Shown one piece after another: positions 41,117 to 51,464 of a DNA stretch of 64,000 bases; within the stretch, counting starts at the first letter, position 1; every line of letters begins with the position of its first letter. The DNA comes from TMP-86 sp044226865. Its GTDB lineage: Bacteria > Pseudomonadota > Gammaproteobacteria > Steroidobacterales > Steroidobacteraceae. The notes below the pieces were generated by a model. That model saw only the letters and a list, made by a program, of their open reading frames with translations, was not told where the DNA came from and did not search any database. The DNA is taken from the NCBI GenBank assembly GCA_044226865.1, contig JBGAGE010000002.1:496001-560000 (forward strand), read 5' to 3'. Position numbers and translations under genes: made by a program.

Positions 41117-43710
41117 GCCACCACCACGTTCACCAGCTTGCCTTTCACCACGATGACCTTGCGCACCTGGGAGCCGCCGACGAATTTCCGCACGTTGGCA
41201 TCGGCCAGCGCGGTGCTGCGCATCAACTCATCGTCCGCACCGGCGGGCACGCTGATGCGGCCGCGCAGCTTGCCGTTCACCTGCACCACGATCTCGAGTT
41301 GCGACTGCGCCAGCGCCGTTTGATCCACCCCCGGCCAGCGCTCATCGATGATGGCGCGCTCGTGCCCCAGCGCGTGCCACAACGCGTGCCCGGCATGCGG
41401 CACGATGGGCGACAGGCACAACACCGCCATCTCCAGCGCCTCCTGCGCCACCGCCCGGCCCTGCGCCGAGGAGTCCTCGAACTTGGCCAGTGCGTTCAAC
41501 AACTCCATCACCGCGGCGATGGCGGTATTGAAGGTGCGGCGGCGGGCGATGTCGTCGGTGACGCGCGCCAGCGTCTGGTGCGTCTGGCGGCGCAGCGCGC
41601 GCTGCGCCTCGTTCAACGCGGCCACCTCGAGCGTGCCCGGCCGGCCGGCGGAGACATGCGTGTGCACGGCCTTCCACAGGCGCTTCATGAAGCGGAACGC
41701 GCCCTGCACGCCCTCGTCCGACCACTCCAGGGTCTGCTCCGGGGGCGCGGCGAACATGGTGAACAGGCGCGCCGTGTCTGCGCCGTATTGCTCCACCAGC
41801 GCCTGCGGATCCACGCCATTGTTCTTGGACTTCGACATGGTGACGATGCCGCCGGACTCCACCGGCTGTCCGTCCTTGCGCAACACGGCGCCGGTGCGCG
41901 CGCCGGCCGCATCGACGGTCACGTCCACGTCGGCCGGATTGAAGTACTCGACGCGGCCCGCGGCAGGCTTCCTGAAGAACACCTCGTTCAACACCATGCC
42001 CTGCGTGAACAGGTTGGCGAAGGGCTCCTCGAGCTTCACCACGCCCAGCTTGTTCATGGCGCGCACCCAGAAGCGCGAATACAACAGGTGCAGGATGGCG
42101 TGCTCGATGCCGCCGATGTACTGGTCCACCGGCAGCCAATAGGCGGCGCGCTCATCCACCATGGCATTGGGATTCTTGCTGCTCGCGAAACGCAGGAAGT
42201 ACCAGCTCGAATCCACGAAGGTATCCATGGTGTCGGTTTCGCGGCGCGCGGGCTTGCCGCAGCGCGGGCAATCGCACGTCAGGAAACTCTCGAGCTTGGC
42301 CAGCGGATTGCCGCTGCCATCGGGCACGAGGTCCGGCGGCAGCACCACGGGCAGTTGCTCATCCGGCACCGGCACCGTACCGCAGCCGGCACAATGAATG
42401 ATGGGAATGGGGCAGCCCCAGTAGCGTTGCCGCGAGATGCCCCAGTCGCGCAGGCGCCAGGTGGTCTGCTTCTCGCCCAGGTTCCTGGCGGCGAGGTCGG
42501 CCGCGATCGCATCCACGGCGGCCGCGTAATCCAGGCCGTCGTAGCGGCCCGAATTGCGGCAGCGGCCATGCTCGCCATACCAGGGCTGCCACTGCGCGGT
42601 GGAATATTCCTGCCCCTGCACGTCGATCACCGGCACGATGGGCAGCGAATACTTGGTGGCGAATTCGAAATCGCGTTCATCGTGCGCGGGCACGCCCATG
42701 ACGGCACCCTCGCCGTAGGCCATGAGCACGTAGTTACCCACCCACACCGGCACGGCCGCGCCGGTCAGCGGATGCTGCACGGTCAGGCCCGTATCCATGC
42801 CCTTTTTTTCCTGCGTGGCCAGGTCGGCCTCGGTGGCCGCGCCGCGCCGGCAGTCCTCGAGGAAGGCGGCAAGCCGGGGATTGGTGCGCGCCGCATGCAA
42901 GGCCAGAGGATGCTCGGCGGCCACGGCGCAGAAGGTGACGCCCATGATGGTGTCCACGCGCGTGGTGAAGGCGCGCAGCACGCGCGCTTCGCCGCCAAGC
43001 GAATACGGGAAGCCGACGTTCACGCCTTCGCTGCGGCCGATCCAATTCGCCTGCATGGTGCGCACGCGATCCGGCCAGCCGGGCATGTGTTGCAGGGCGT
43101 CGAGCAGGTCTTGCGCATGCTCGGTGATGCGCAGGTAGTACATCGGGATCTCGCGCTTCTCCACCAGCGCGCCCGTGCGCCAGCCGCGCCCGTCGATCAC
43201 CTGCTCGTTCGCCAGCACCGTTTGGTCCACCGGATCCCAATTGACCACGCCGGTCTTGAGGTAGGCGATGCCCGCTTCCAGCATGCGCAGGAAGAACCAC
43301 TGGTTCCAGCGGTAATATTCGGGCTCGCAGGTGGCGAGTTCCCGGCTCCAGTCGAGCGCGAATCCCAGCGCCTTCAATTGGCCGCGCATGGTGGATATGT
43401 TGGCGTAGGTCCATTGGGCCGGCGGCACGCCATTGGCCATGGCGGCGTTCTCGGCCGGCAATCCGAAGGCATCCCAACCCATGGGCTGCAGCACATTGCG
43501 GCCGTTCATGCGCATGAAGCGCGACAGCACATCGCCGATGGTGTAGTTGCGCACATGCCCCATGTGCAGCCTGCCGCTGGGGTACGGGAACATCGACAGG
43601 CAGTAATACTTCTCGCGCGCAGCGTCCTCGCGCGCCTCGAAGCTGCGGTTCTGGTTCCAATAGGCCTGGGCTTCGGCCTCCACGGCCGCCGGTTCGTATC
43701 GTTCTTGCAT
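41113..43710 (-). CDS. leuS: leucyl-tRNA synthetase
   Basis: An 865-residue class I aminoacyl-tRNA synthetase. HIGH is present as HMGH in YPSGRLHMGHVRNYTIGD, and KMSKS as MSKSKNNG. The CP1 editing site has TTRVDTIMG and a GTP-binding-like AAEHPLA. Start ATG 43710 (MQERYEPAAVEAEAQ) matches the E. coli start MQEQYRPEEIE; an upstream in-frame ATG at 43725 is possible but adds nothing conserved. lnt lies upstream at 66 bp. No T-box or attenuation structure is seen in the leader. Confidence 0.97.
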   Translation of the reverse strand: MQERYEPAAVEAEAQAYWNQNRSFEAREDAAREKYYCLSMFPYPSGRLHMGHVRNYTIGDVLSRFMRMNGRNVLQPMGWDAFGLPAENAAMANGVPPAQWTYANISTMRGQLKALGFALDWSRELATCEPEYYRWNQWFFLRMLEAGIAYLKTGVVNWDPVDQTVLANEQVIDGRGWRTGALVEKREIPMYYLRITEHAQDLLDALQHMPGWPDRVRTMQANWIGRSEGVNVGFPYSLGGEARVLRAFTTRVDTIMGVTFCAVAAEHPLALHAARTNPRLAAFLEDCRRGAATEADLATQEKKGMDTGLTVQHPLTGAAVPVWVGNYVLMAYGEGAVMGVPAHDERDFEFATKYSLPIVPVIDVQGQEYSTAQWQPWYGEHGRCRNSGRYDGLDYAAAVDAIAADLAARNLGEKQTTWRLRDWGISRQRYWGCPIPIIHCAGCGTVPVPDEQLPVVLPPDLVPDGSGNPLAKLESFLTCDCPRCGKPARRETDTMDTFVDSSWYFLRFASSKNPNAMVDERAAYWLPVDQYIGGIEHAILHLLYSRFWVRAMNKLGVVKLEEPFANLFTQGMVLNEVFFRKPAAGRVEYFNPADVDVTVDAAGARTGAVLRKDGQPVESGGIVTMSKSKNNGVDPQALVEQYGADTARLFTMFAAPPEQTLEWSDEGVQGAFRFMKRLWKAVHTHVSAGRPGTLEVAALNEAQRALRRQTHQTLARVTDDIARRRTFNTAIAAVMELLNALAKFEDSSAQGRAVAQEALEMAVLCLSPIVPHAGHALWHALGHERAIIDERWPGVDQTALAQSQLEIVVQVNGKLRGRISVPAGADDELMRSTALADANVRKFVGGSQVRKVIVVKGKLVNVVVA

Positions 43711-43776
43711 ATCCGTATTGTGCATAAAAATCGCATCGCGGGCGCGGGCCGCTGCGCCGCAGAGTTGGTGGATCGA

Positions 43777-45300
43777 TCAGGCCGCGGGCCGGCGCCTCAC
43801 GGCCAGCGCCAACAGCAGGGCCGCGCCCAGCAGCACGGGGTAATTGCCCAGCCGCGCATAGGGTGTAAGGCCCGCGCGCGGCACCACCTCGGCGCGCAGC
43901 ACGCCGGGCTTGAACTGCGGCAGCCGCGCGATGATCTCGCCATGGGCGCCGATCACCGCCGAGATGCCATCGTTGGCGGCGCGCACGAGGTAGCGCTGCG
44001 CCTCGAGCGCGCGCATGCGCGCAATCTGCAGGTGCTGGTGAGGCGCGGTCGAATCCCCATACCAGGCGTTGTTGGTGACGTTGACGAGGAGCGTGGCCTC
44101 ACGCAGCACGGCGCGTTGCTCGCTGCCGTAGGCATCCTCGTAGCAGATGGTGAGGCCAAGGGGTTGCCCCGCCGCGTGCAGGATGGGTTGGTCCTCCGCG
44201 CCGGGCGTCATGTCCGAATACGGCAGGCTCATCAGCCGCATCCACGAGCGCACGAACGAGGGCACGGGGAAAAATTCACCGAAGGGGACCAGCCGGCGCT
44301 TGTAGTACCAGCCCTCACCCTGCGCATTCAGCACCAACAGGCCGTTGTGGTACTGATCGGTCTGCGGGTCATAGCGCACCTGCCCGATGGCGAAATCCGC
44401 CGCGTGGCGCTCGCCGGCTTCGCGCAAGGCATGGAAGAAATCCGTCAGCTCGGTCGACAGCATCGGGATGGCCGCTTCCGGCCAGACGATCAGGCGCGCG
44501 CCCCAGGCCTGCTGCGCCGTCAGGCGCGCGTACCGCTCCAGGGTGGCCTCGCGATTGCCCTCGATCCATTTCTCATCCTGCGGCACCGCGCCCTGCACCA
44601 CGGCCACGGGTATGGGCGCGGCGACGGCGTGGGTATACGACACCCGCGCCAGTCCCGCGGGCGCCAACAGCAGCACCGCCACCGCCACGGCGACGGCGCC
44701 GCGCTCGCGCGCACCCACCTGCGGTCGCCACACACCCTCCAGCGCCGCCGCCAGCAGCACCGCGATCCAGCTCAACCCATAGACACCCAGGACCGGCGCC
44801 CAGGATGCCAGGGGCGAATCGGTGAAGGCGTAGCCCAACGCAAGCCAGGGGAAGCCCGACAACACCCAACCGCGCAGCCATTCGAGCAGCAGCCACAGCG
44901 ACGGCAGCACCAGCCATTGGCGCGCGGCGCCGGCCGGCCAGAAGCGATTGGCAAGCCAGCCGAGGGCGGCGGAATACACCGCCATGATGGCGATGAGCCC
45001 CGCCTGCAGGATCAGCGTCAGCCAGATGGGCACCTGGCCGAAGTGATGGATGCTGGTGTACAGCCAATAGGTGCCGAAGCCGAACAAGCCGGCGGCAAAA
45101 CCGGCGCCCGCCCAGGCTGCGTGCCGCGGCGTCAGGCCGCGCAGCAGCGCGATCAAGGCCGCGGGGCACAGGATGGCCAGCGGCCAGAACCCGAAGGGCG
45201 CGAAACTGAGGTTCAGCACCGCACCGATGGCGAAAGCGCCCGCCAGACGCCAACGCAAAGCACCGCCGGTCACGGCGGGCCCGGACGGCGGGGCGTTCAA
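43777..45300 (-). CDS. lnt: apolipoprotein N-acyltransferase
   Basis: A 507-residue inner-membrane enzyme that adds the third acyl chain to lipoproteins. About six N-terminal TM helices are followed by a nitrilase-like periplasmic domain with the triad Glu (LIVWPEAAIP), Lys (YYKRRLVPFGE) and Cys (TICYEDAYG). The start is TTG 45300 overlapping the corC stop (TTGA); no ATG is available near the first helix. Followed by leuS after 66 bp. Matches E. coli ybeX-lnt order. Confidence 0.93.
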   Translation of the reverse strand: MNAPPSGPAVTGGALRWRLAGAFAIGAVLNLSFAPFGFWPLAILCPAALIALLRGLTPRHAAWAGAGFAAGLFGFGTYWLYTSIHHFGQVPIWLTLILQAGLIAIMAVYSAALGWLANRFWPAGAARQWLVLPSLWLLLEWLRGWVLSGFPWLALGYAFTDSPLASWAPVLGVYGLSWIAVLLAAALEGVWRPQVGARERGAVAVAVAVLLLAPAGLARVSYTHAVAAPIPVAVVQGAVPQDEKWIEGNREATLERYARLTAQQAWGARLIVWPEAAIPMLSTELTDFFHALREAGERHAADFAIGQVRYDPQTDQYHNGLLVLNAQGEGWYYKRRLVPFGEFFPVPSFVRSWMRLMSLPYSDMTPGAEDQPILHAAGQPLGLTICYEDAYGSEQRAVLREATLLVNVTNNAWYGDSTAPHQHLQIARMRALEAQRYLVRAANDGISAVIGAHGEIIARLPQFKPGVLRAEVVPRAGLTPYARLGNYPVLLGAALLLALAVRRRPAA

Positions 45301-46163
45301 GAAGCCGACTCGTCGGCCGGGGGTTGGATATCGGTGGGCGTCGACACTCGCAGGCTGTCGATGCGGCGGCGGTCGGCACGCAGCACCCGGAATTCCAGCT
45401 GCCCGATCAGGATGGCCTCGCCGCGGCGCGGCAATCGTCCGAATTCCTGCATGATCAGGCCGCCGATGGTGTCGAATTCCTCATCGGAGAACGCCGTGCC
45501 GAAGTAATCGTTGAATTCGCCGATGGGCGTGAGCGCGCGCACCGTGAACTGGCGCTCGCCCTCGCGGCGGATGGCGAGGTCATCATCGACATCGTGCTCA
45601 TCGTCGATCTCACCGACGATCTGCTCGATCACGTCCTCGATGGTCACAAGGCCGGCCACCCCGCCGTACTCATCCACGACGATGGCGATGTGATTGCGAC
45701 TGCGCCGGAAATCCTTCAGGAGCACGTTGAGGCGCTTGCTCTCGGGTACGAACACGGCCGGGCGCATGTACTCGCGGATCTCGAAGGAATCCGCGCCCTC
45801 GCTGTGCAGGCGCAGCAAATCCTTGGCGAGCAACACGCCAACCACCTGGTCGCGGTCTTCGCCGATGACCGGGAAGCGCGAGTGGCCGGACTCGACCACC
45901 AGGCTCAGGAGTTTCTCCGGGGATTCGTCGCGCTCCACCACCACCATCTGCGAGCGCGGCACCATGATGTCCCGCACCTGCATATCGGCCACGGCGAGCA
46001 CGCCTTCCAACATCACCAGGGCATCGCCGTCGAACAACCCGCGTTCGCTGGCCGCGCGCAGGTCTTCGATGAGCTCGCCCAGGTCGCGCGCCTCGCCCGA
46101 CATCGACTGCGTAATCCGCTTCAACCAGCGGCCGGTGCTGCCGCTTTGAGGCTGTTCAGGCAT
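45297..46163 (-). CDS. corC: CorC/YbeX family protein (tandem CBS + CorC_HlyC)
   Basis: A 288-residue cytoplasmic protein with two CBS domains (about 60-190; RDIMVPRSQMVVVERDE and ALVTIEDVIEQIVGEI) and a C-terminal CorC_HlyC domain (about 205-275). It has no transmembrane part, unlike the CNNM relatives. In E. coli YbeX is linked to Mg2+/Co2+ handling and ribosome maturation. It sits between ybeY and lnt as usual. The stop overlaps the lnt TTG start. Confidence 0.92.
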   Translation of the reverse strand: MPEQPQSGSTGRWLKRITQSMSGEARDLGELIEDLRAASERGLFDGDALVMLEGVLAVADMQVRDIMVPRSQMVVVERDESPEKLLSLVVESGHSRFPVIGEDRDQVVGVLLAKDLLRLHSEGADSFEIREYMRPAVFVPESKRLNVLLKDFRRSRNHIAIVVDEYGGVAGLVTIEDVIEQIVGEIDDEHDVDDDLAIRREGERQFTVRALTPIGEFNDYFGTAFSDEEFDTIGGLIMQEFGRLPRRGEAILIGQLEFRVLRADRRRIDSLRVSTPTDIQPPADESAS

Positions 46164-46183
46164 AGATGCGAAGGATACTAGAA

Positions 46184-46671
46184 TCAGCCATAGGGGTCCG
46201 AAAATCCCATGGATTCAATGATTTGCCGCTCAAGCGCTTCCATCACCCGGGCCTGTCCGGGGCGCAGGTGGTCGAACCCCGCGAGGTGCAGGCAACCGTG
46301 CACCACGATGTGCGCCCAGTGAGCTTCGAGCCGCTTGCCTTGCGCGCGGGCCTCGCGGGCAAGGACGGGCGCGCAGATGACGATGTCGCCGAGCATATGT
46401 TCAATCGACGCGGCGCGGCCGGGACCCTGGAAGGACAGCACATTGGTGGGACGGTCTTTGCCGCGGAAACGCGAGTTGAGGGAACGGCCGGCCTGCGTGC
46501 CGACGATCTTCACCGAGACCACGAGCGGCAACGGTGAGGCGGCCTGCGTGCCGGAAATGCGTCGCGCGGGCACCCGGCCGAGCGCGGCGGCGATCCAGCG
46601 ACGCACCAGGGCGGCGTGGGGAACCCACGGGCGGCGTGCCGCGAACTGCACATCCACGCGCAAGGCGTGTC

Positions 46672-46675
<4 letters not shown>
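46184..46675 (-). CDS. ybeY: endoribonuclease YbeY
   Basis: A 163-residue zinc ribonuclease for 16S rRNA 3' maturation and ribosome quality control. The zinc triad is HGCLHLAGFDH. Length matches the family. The start is GTG 46675 overlapping the phoH stop (GTGA). Follows phoH and precedes corC, as in E. coli ybeZ-ybeY-ybeX. Confidence 0.93.
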
Positions 46676-47669
<994 letters not shown>

Positions 47670-47679
<10 letters not shown>

Positions 47680-49013
47680 CGCGCTTGCGGACCGGCGAGC
47701 CGGCCACGTAAGGAGTTGGGCATGGCCTCGGTGATGATCACCTCGGCGAACTGGTTGATGAGGCTGGCGGGTCCGTCGAAATTCACCCAGCGGCTGTTCT
47801 CGGTGTTGCCCGCGAGTTGCGCCGCGTTACGCCGCGATGGCCGTTGCACCAGCACCCGCTGCACGCTGCCCACCATGCGCTGGGAAATGGCGCGGGCCTG
47901 CGCGTTCAATTGATCCTGCAAGCGCGTGAGCCGCTCCTGCTTCACCGCGAGAGGCACTTCGTCCGCGAGCGCCGCGGCCGGCGTGCCGGGTCGCCGGCTG
48001 TACAGGAAACTGAAGGATTGATCGAAGCCCACGTCGGCGACCAGCTTGAGCGTGGCCTCGAAGTCCGCGTCGGTCTCGCCGGGAAAGCCGACGATGATGT
48101 CGGTGGAAATGCAGATGTCGGGCCGCACCGCCTTCAACTTCCTGATCTTCTGCTTGTATTCGAGCACGGTGTGGCCACGCTTCATGGCGGCGAGGATGCG
48201 GTCCGAGCCGCTCTGCACCGGCAGGTGCAGGAAATTGGCGAGCTTTGGAACGTTGGCGTAGGCCTCGATCAGGCTGTCGTTGAACTCCAACGGATGCGAG
48301 GTGGTGAAGCGGATGCGCTCGATGCCCTCGAGCGCGGCGATGGCGTGGATGAGCAGCGCCAGGTCCGCGGGCGTGCCATCGTCCATGGACCCTGCATAGG
48401 CATTGACGTTCTGGCCGAGCAGCGTCACCTCGCGCACGCCTTGCGCGGCCAGCTCACGCACCTCCTGCATCACCTGCCCGAAGGGGCGGCTGATCTCCTC
48501 GCCACGCGTGTAGGGCACCACGCAGAAACTGCAGTACTTGCTGCAGCCCTCCATGATGGACACGAAGGCGGCAGCACCATTGGCGCGGGCCGCGGGCAGC
48601 GAGTCGAATTTCTCGATCTCGGGAAAGCTCACGTCCACCTGCGCGCGCCCGGTGCGGCGCACGGCCTCGAGCATGGCGGGCAGGCGATGAAGGGTCTGCG
48701 GGCCGAACACGAGATCGACACTGGGCGCTCGCGCCGTGATCGCATCGCCCTCCTGCGAGGCCACGCAGCCGCCCACCCCGATGATGACGTGCGGACGCTG
48801 CTGCTTGTATTGGCGCCACTCGCCCAGCAGCGAGAACACCTTCTCCTGCGCCTTCTCCCGCACCGAGCAGGTATTGACCAGCAGCACGTCGGCCTCGGCC
48901 GGGTCTTCCGTCCGCACGTAGCCGCCGGCGGACGCGAGCACATCCCGCATCTTGTCGGAGTCGTACTCGTTCATCTGGCAGCCGAAGGTCTTGATGTAAA
49001 GGCGCGAGCTCAT
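47670..49013 (-). CDS. miaB: tRNA-2-methylthio-N6-dimethylallyladenosine synthase MiaB
   Basis: A 447-residue radical-SAM methylthiotransferase modifying A37 of tRNAs. The UPF0004 cluster cysteines lie in FGCQMNEYDSD, NTCSVREKAQEK and GVGGCVA; the radical-SAM CxxxCxxC is GCSKYCSFCVV. The TRAM domain forms the C-terminal about 65 residues. Start ATG 49013. Divergent from def across 41 bp. Confidence 0.96.
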
Positions 49014-49054
49014 GTGCGATCAGGGGCGAAGGTGGCTTAGTATGGGCATTGTAT

Positions 49055-49603
49055 ATGGCCGTGCGCGACGTTCTCAAAATGGGTGATCCCCGCCTGCTGC
49101 AGGTGAGCCAGCCGGTGCGCCAATTCGCCACGCCCGGGCTTGCCGCGCTGCTCACCGACATGCTGGACACCATGCGCCACCTGAATGGCGCGGGCCTTGC
49201 GGCCCCGCAAATCGGCGTGCTCGAGCGGGTTGTCATATTCGGGGCGGCCGATGTTCCGGCCCAACCCAATCCGCGTTATCCGGACGCGCAAGCCGTGCCC
49301 TACACCGTGCTGATCAACCCCACCCTGGCGGCGTTGTCCGAGGAGCTCGAGGAGGGCTGGGAAGGCTGTTTGTCAGTGCCGGGCATGCGCGGCCTGGTGC
49401 CCCGCTTCCGGCGCCTGCGCTACTCGGGTTTCGATGAGCGGGGGCAGCGGATAGAGCGGCAAGCGGAAGGTTTTCACGCCCGCGTGGTGCAGCACGAGGT
49501 GGACCATCTGGACGGCATATTGTATCCCCGGCGCATCCGCGACCTGCGGATGTTCGGTTTCAACGAGGCGCTGTTCCCCGGGGAGACCCTGGCCGAGGAC
49601 TGA
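49055..49603 (+). CDS. def: peptide deformylase
   Basis: A 182-residue metalloenzyme removing formyl from nascent N-Met. The three motifs are present: GAGLAAPQIG, EGCLSVPG and QHEVDHLDG. Start ATG 49055. Not followed by fmt here; ssb converges. The 30-bp gap holds only a short GGGCAG/CTGCCC repeat. This type lacks an extra C-terminal tail. Confidence 0.96.
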   Translation: MAVRDVLKMGDPRLLQVSQPVRQFATPGLAALLTDMLDTMRHLNGAGLAAPQIGVLERVVIFGAADVPAQPNPRYPDAQAVPYTVLINPTLAALSEELEEGWEGCLSVPGMRGLVPRFRRLRYSGFDERGQRIERQAEGFHARVVQHEVDHLDGILYPRRIRDLRMFGFNEALFPGETLAED

Positions 49604-49633
49604 ACCTGGGCAGGGCTGCCCGCTGCGGCCGCC

Positions 49634-50098
49634 CTAGAACGGAATGTCGTCGTCGAAATCTTCCTTGCCGCCCGCCGGCGCGGCGGATTGATCGTAGTCA
49701 TCCCGCGGCGGGGCGCTTGAACCGCCGCCGCGCTCACCACCCGCACCACCCGCACCGCCGCCGCGTCCGCCCAGCATCTGCATGTTGTCGGCGATGATCT
49801 CGGTGGTGTAGCGGTCGTTGCCCTGCTTGTCCTGCCACTTGCGCGTACGCAGCTTGCCCTCGATGAACACCTGCGAACCCTTGCGCAGGTATTCCGCCGC
49901 GATCTCGCCGAGTTTGCCGAACAGCGCCACCGCGTGCCATTCGGTGCGCTCCTGCTGCGCGCCTGAGGACTTGTCCTTCCAGGACTCGCTGGTGGCAATG
50001 CGAATATTGGTGACCGTCATGCCGCTGGGCATGGAGCGGGTTTCCGGGTCCGCGCCCAGATTGCCGACCAGAATGACTTTGTTGACGCCGCGGGCCAT
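49634..50098 (-). CDS. ssb: single-stranded DNA-binding protein
   Basis: A 154-residue protein with an OB fold (about 1-108) starting MARGVNKVILVGNLGADPE. A Gly-rich linker (GGRGGGAGGAGGERGGG) leads to the acidic tip DDDIPF that binds partner proteins. GTAGGAGTGCACG precedes the ATG. MFS and uvrA genes lie upstream, as in other relatives, but here the MFS gene is between them. Confidence 0.97.
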   Translation of the reverse strand: MARGVNKVILVGNLGADPETRSMPSGMTVTNIRIATSESWKDKSSGAQQERTEWHAVALFGKLGEIAAEYLRKGSQVFIEGKLRTRKWQDKQGNDRYTTEIIADNMQMLGGRGGGAGGAGGERGGGSSAPPRDDYDQSAAPAGGKEDFDDDIPF

Positions 50099-50166
50099 CG
50101 TGCACTCCTACACATCGTTTGCGTGAGGCGGAATTGTACACCGCAAGGCCCGGCCGCGGGCGCGCT

Positions 50167-51360
50167 TCAAACGTCGTGTTCGTGCAGATACACGAGGCTG
50201 GCGAGCCAGACGGCGGCGGTGATCGCACAGGCCGCAAACACGCTGGTGAAAGGCTGCCCGGCCTTCAGCAATTGCCCGGCCAGCAGGGCGCCGATGCCCG
50301 CCCCGATGAACTGGGCGGTGGCAAAAATCCCCATGGCCGCGCCACGCTGCAACGGCTGGACCACGAGCGACAGCCGCGCCGGCAGCTGCGCCTCGAGGAA
50401 ATTGAACGCGCCGAAGAACAGGATCATTCCGGCGTACATCCCCCAGGCGGACCCCGCCCCCAGCACCAGCCACAGCATCGCGGCGGCGAGCAGGGCCACG
50501 CCGAGCTGGGTGATGCGCCGCGGCCGCCCGGATTTCTCGAACACCCGCAACAGCGGCACGGTGATCAGTAGCGATGCGCCAAAAACTTCCGCGTACACCT
50601 TCCAGTGCGCCGACACATCCAGGTGCATCACGTCGGTCAGGATCTGCGGGACCGCGACGAAAGCGGCGGTGAGCGAGAAATGCACGGCGAAGATGCCGAT
50701 ATAGGTGAGCAGGAGCGGCGCGCGCCACAGCGAGGCGGTGAGCGCAGAATCCCGCAGGGTGCGTTCGCGCGCCGGCGGCTGCGGCACGAGGAACAAGGCC
50801 AGTGTCGCCGCCACACCCAGGACCGCCATGCAGGCGAAGATGCCCGGCACGCCGAACGAGGCGTCCAACGCCGGCCCGGCCAACAGCGAGATGATGAAGC
50901 ACACGCCGATGCTGATGCCGATCACCGCCATCGAGCGGGTGCGTATTTCCGGCCGCGTGACATCGGCCACCAATGCCGTGACGGCGGCGGAAATGGCGCC
51001 TGAGCCCTGCACCAGGCGCGCCACGATGACACCCGACACCGTATGCGTCAGGTAGCCGATGATCGAGCCGACGATGAACAGCAACAGTCCGCCGGCGATC
51101 ACCGGCCGACGCCCGATTCGATCCGACAGCCGGCCGGCGGGGATCTGCAGCAACCCCTGCGCCAGGGCATAGGCACCCACCGCGAACCCGGCGGTGCCCT
51201 GGGTGGCACCCGGCAGCGAGCGCACGTACAGGTCGAGCACGGGCAGCAGCAGGAACAGTCCGAGGATGCGGGTGGAGTAGATCCCGGTGAGCGCCGCGGT
51301 CGCCCGCCGCTCGAGCGGGAGCATCTGCAGTTTTTCGAATGATCCGCTTCGCGCCGTCAT
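50167..51360 (-). CDS. MFS transporter
   Basis: A 397-residue 12-TM protein. The motif A-like loop GRLSDRIGRRPVIAGGLLL lies between helices 2 and 3, and RSMAVIGISIGVCFIISL is typical of helix 5. Start ATG 51360 (MTARSGSFEKLQ) was chosen because the open frame further 5' runs into the uvrA promoter region. ssb-MFS-uvrA arrangement is seen in related bacteria. Substrate unknown. Confidence 0.85.
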   Translation of the reverse strand: MTARSGSFEKLQMLPLERRATAALTGIYSTRILGLFLLLPVLDLYVRSLPGATQGTAGFAVGAYALAQGLLQIPAGRLSDRIGRRPVIAGGLLLFIVGSIIGYLTHTVSGVIVARLVQGSGAISAAVTALVADVTRPEIRTRSMAVIGISIGVCFIISLLAGPALDASFGVPGIFACMAVLGVAATLALFLVPQPPARERTLRDSALTASLWRAPLLLTYIGIFAVHFSLTAAFVAVPQILTDVMHLDVSAHWKVYAEVFGASLLITVPLLRVFEKSGRPRRITQLGVALLAAAMLWLVLGAGSAWGMYAGMILFFGAFNFLEAQLPARLSLVVQPLQRGAAMGIFATAQFIGAGIGALLAGQLLKAGQPFTSVFAACAITAAVWLASLVYLHEHDV

Positions 51361-51464
51361 CAACCGTCCGCCACCTGTGGAAAATGCGCACCAAAGCGCG
51401 GCTGCGGGCGACCTTTCGCACGCTTTGCTCCGCTCTTGACGCGGCGAGTATAGTAACCGGTTCA

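Noticed and set aside
41089..45507. A 1472-codon open frame on the + strand opposite leuS and lnt
   Set aside because: It is antisense to two genes with full catalytic motifs. Long open antisense frames are expected from GC-rich codon bias, and its translation is His/Arg/Ala-rich without domains.
51361..51464. LexA (SOS) box upstream of uvrA
   Set aside because: I looked for CTGT-N8-ACAG and only found CTGTGGAAAATGCGCA, which lacks the second arm. SOS control may be absent here or use a different motif.
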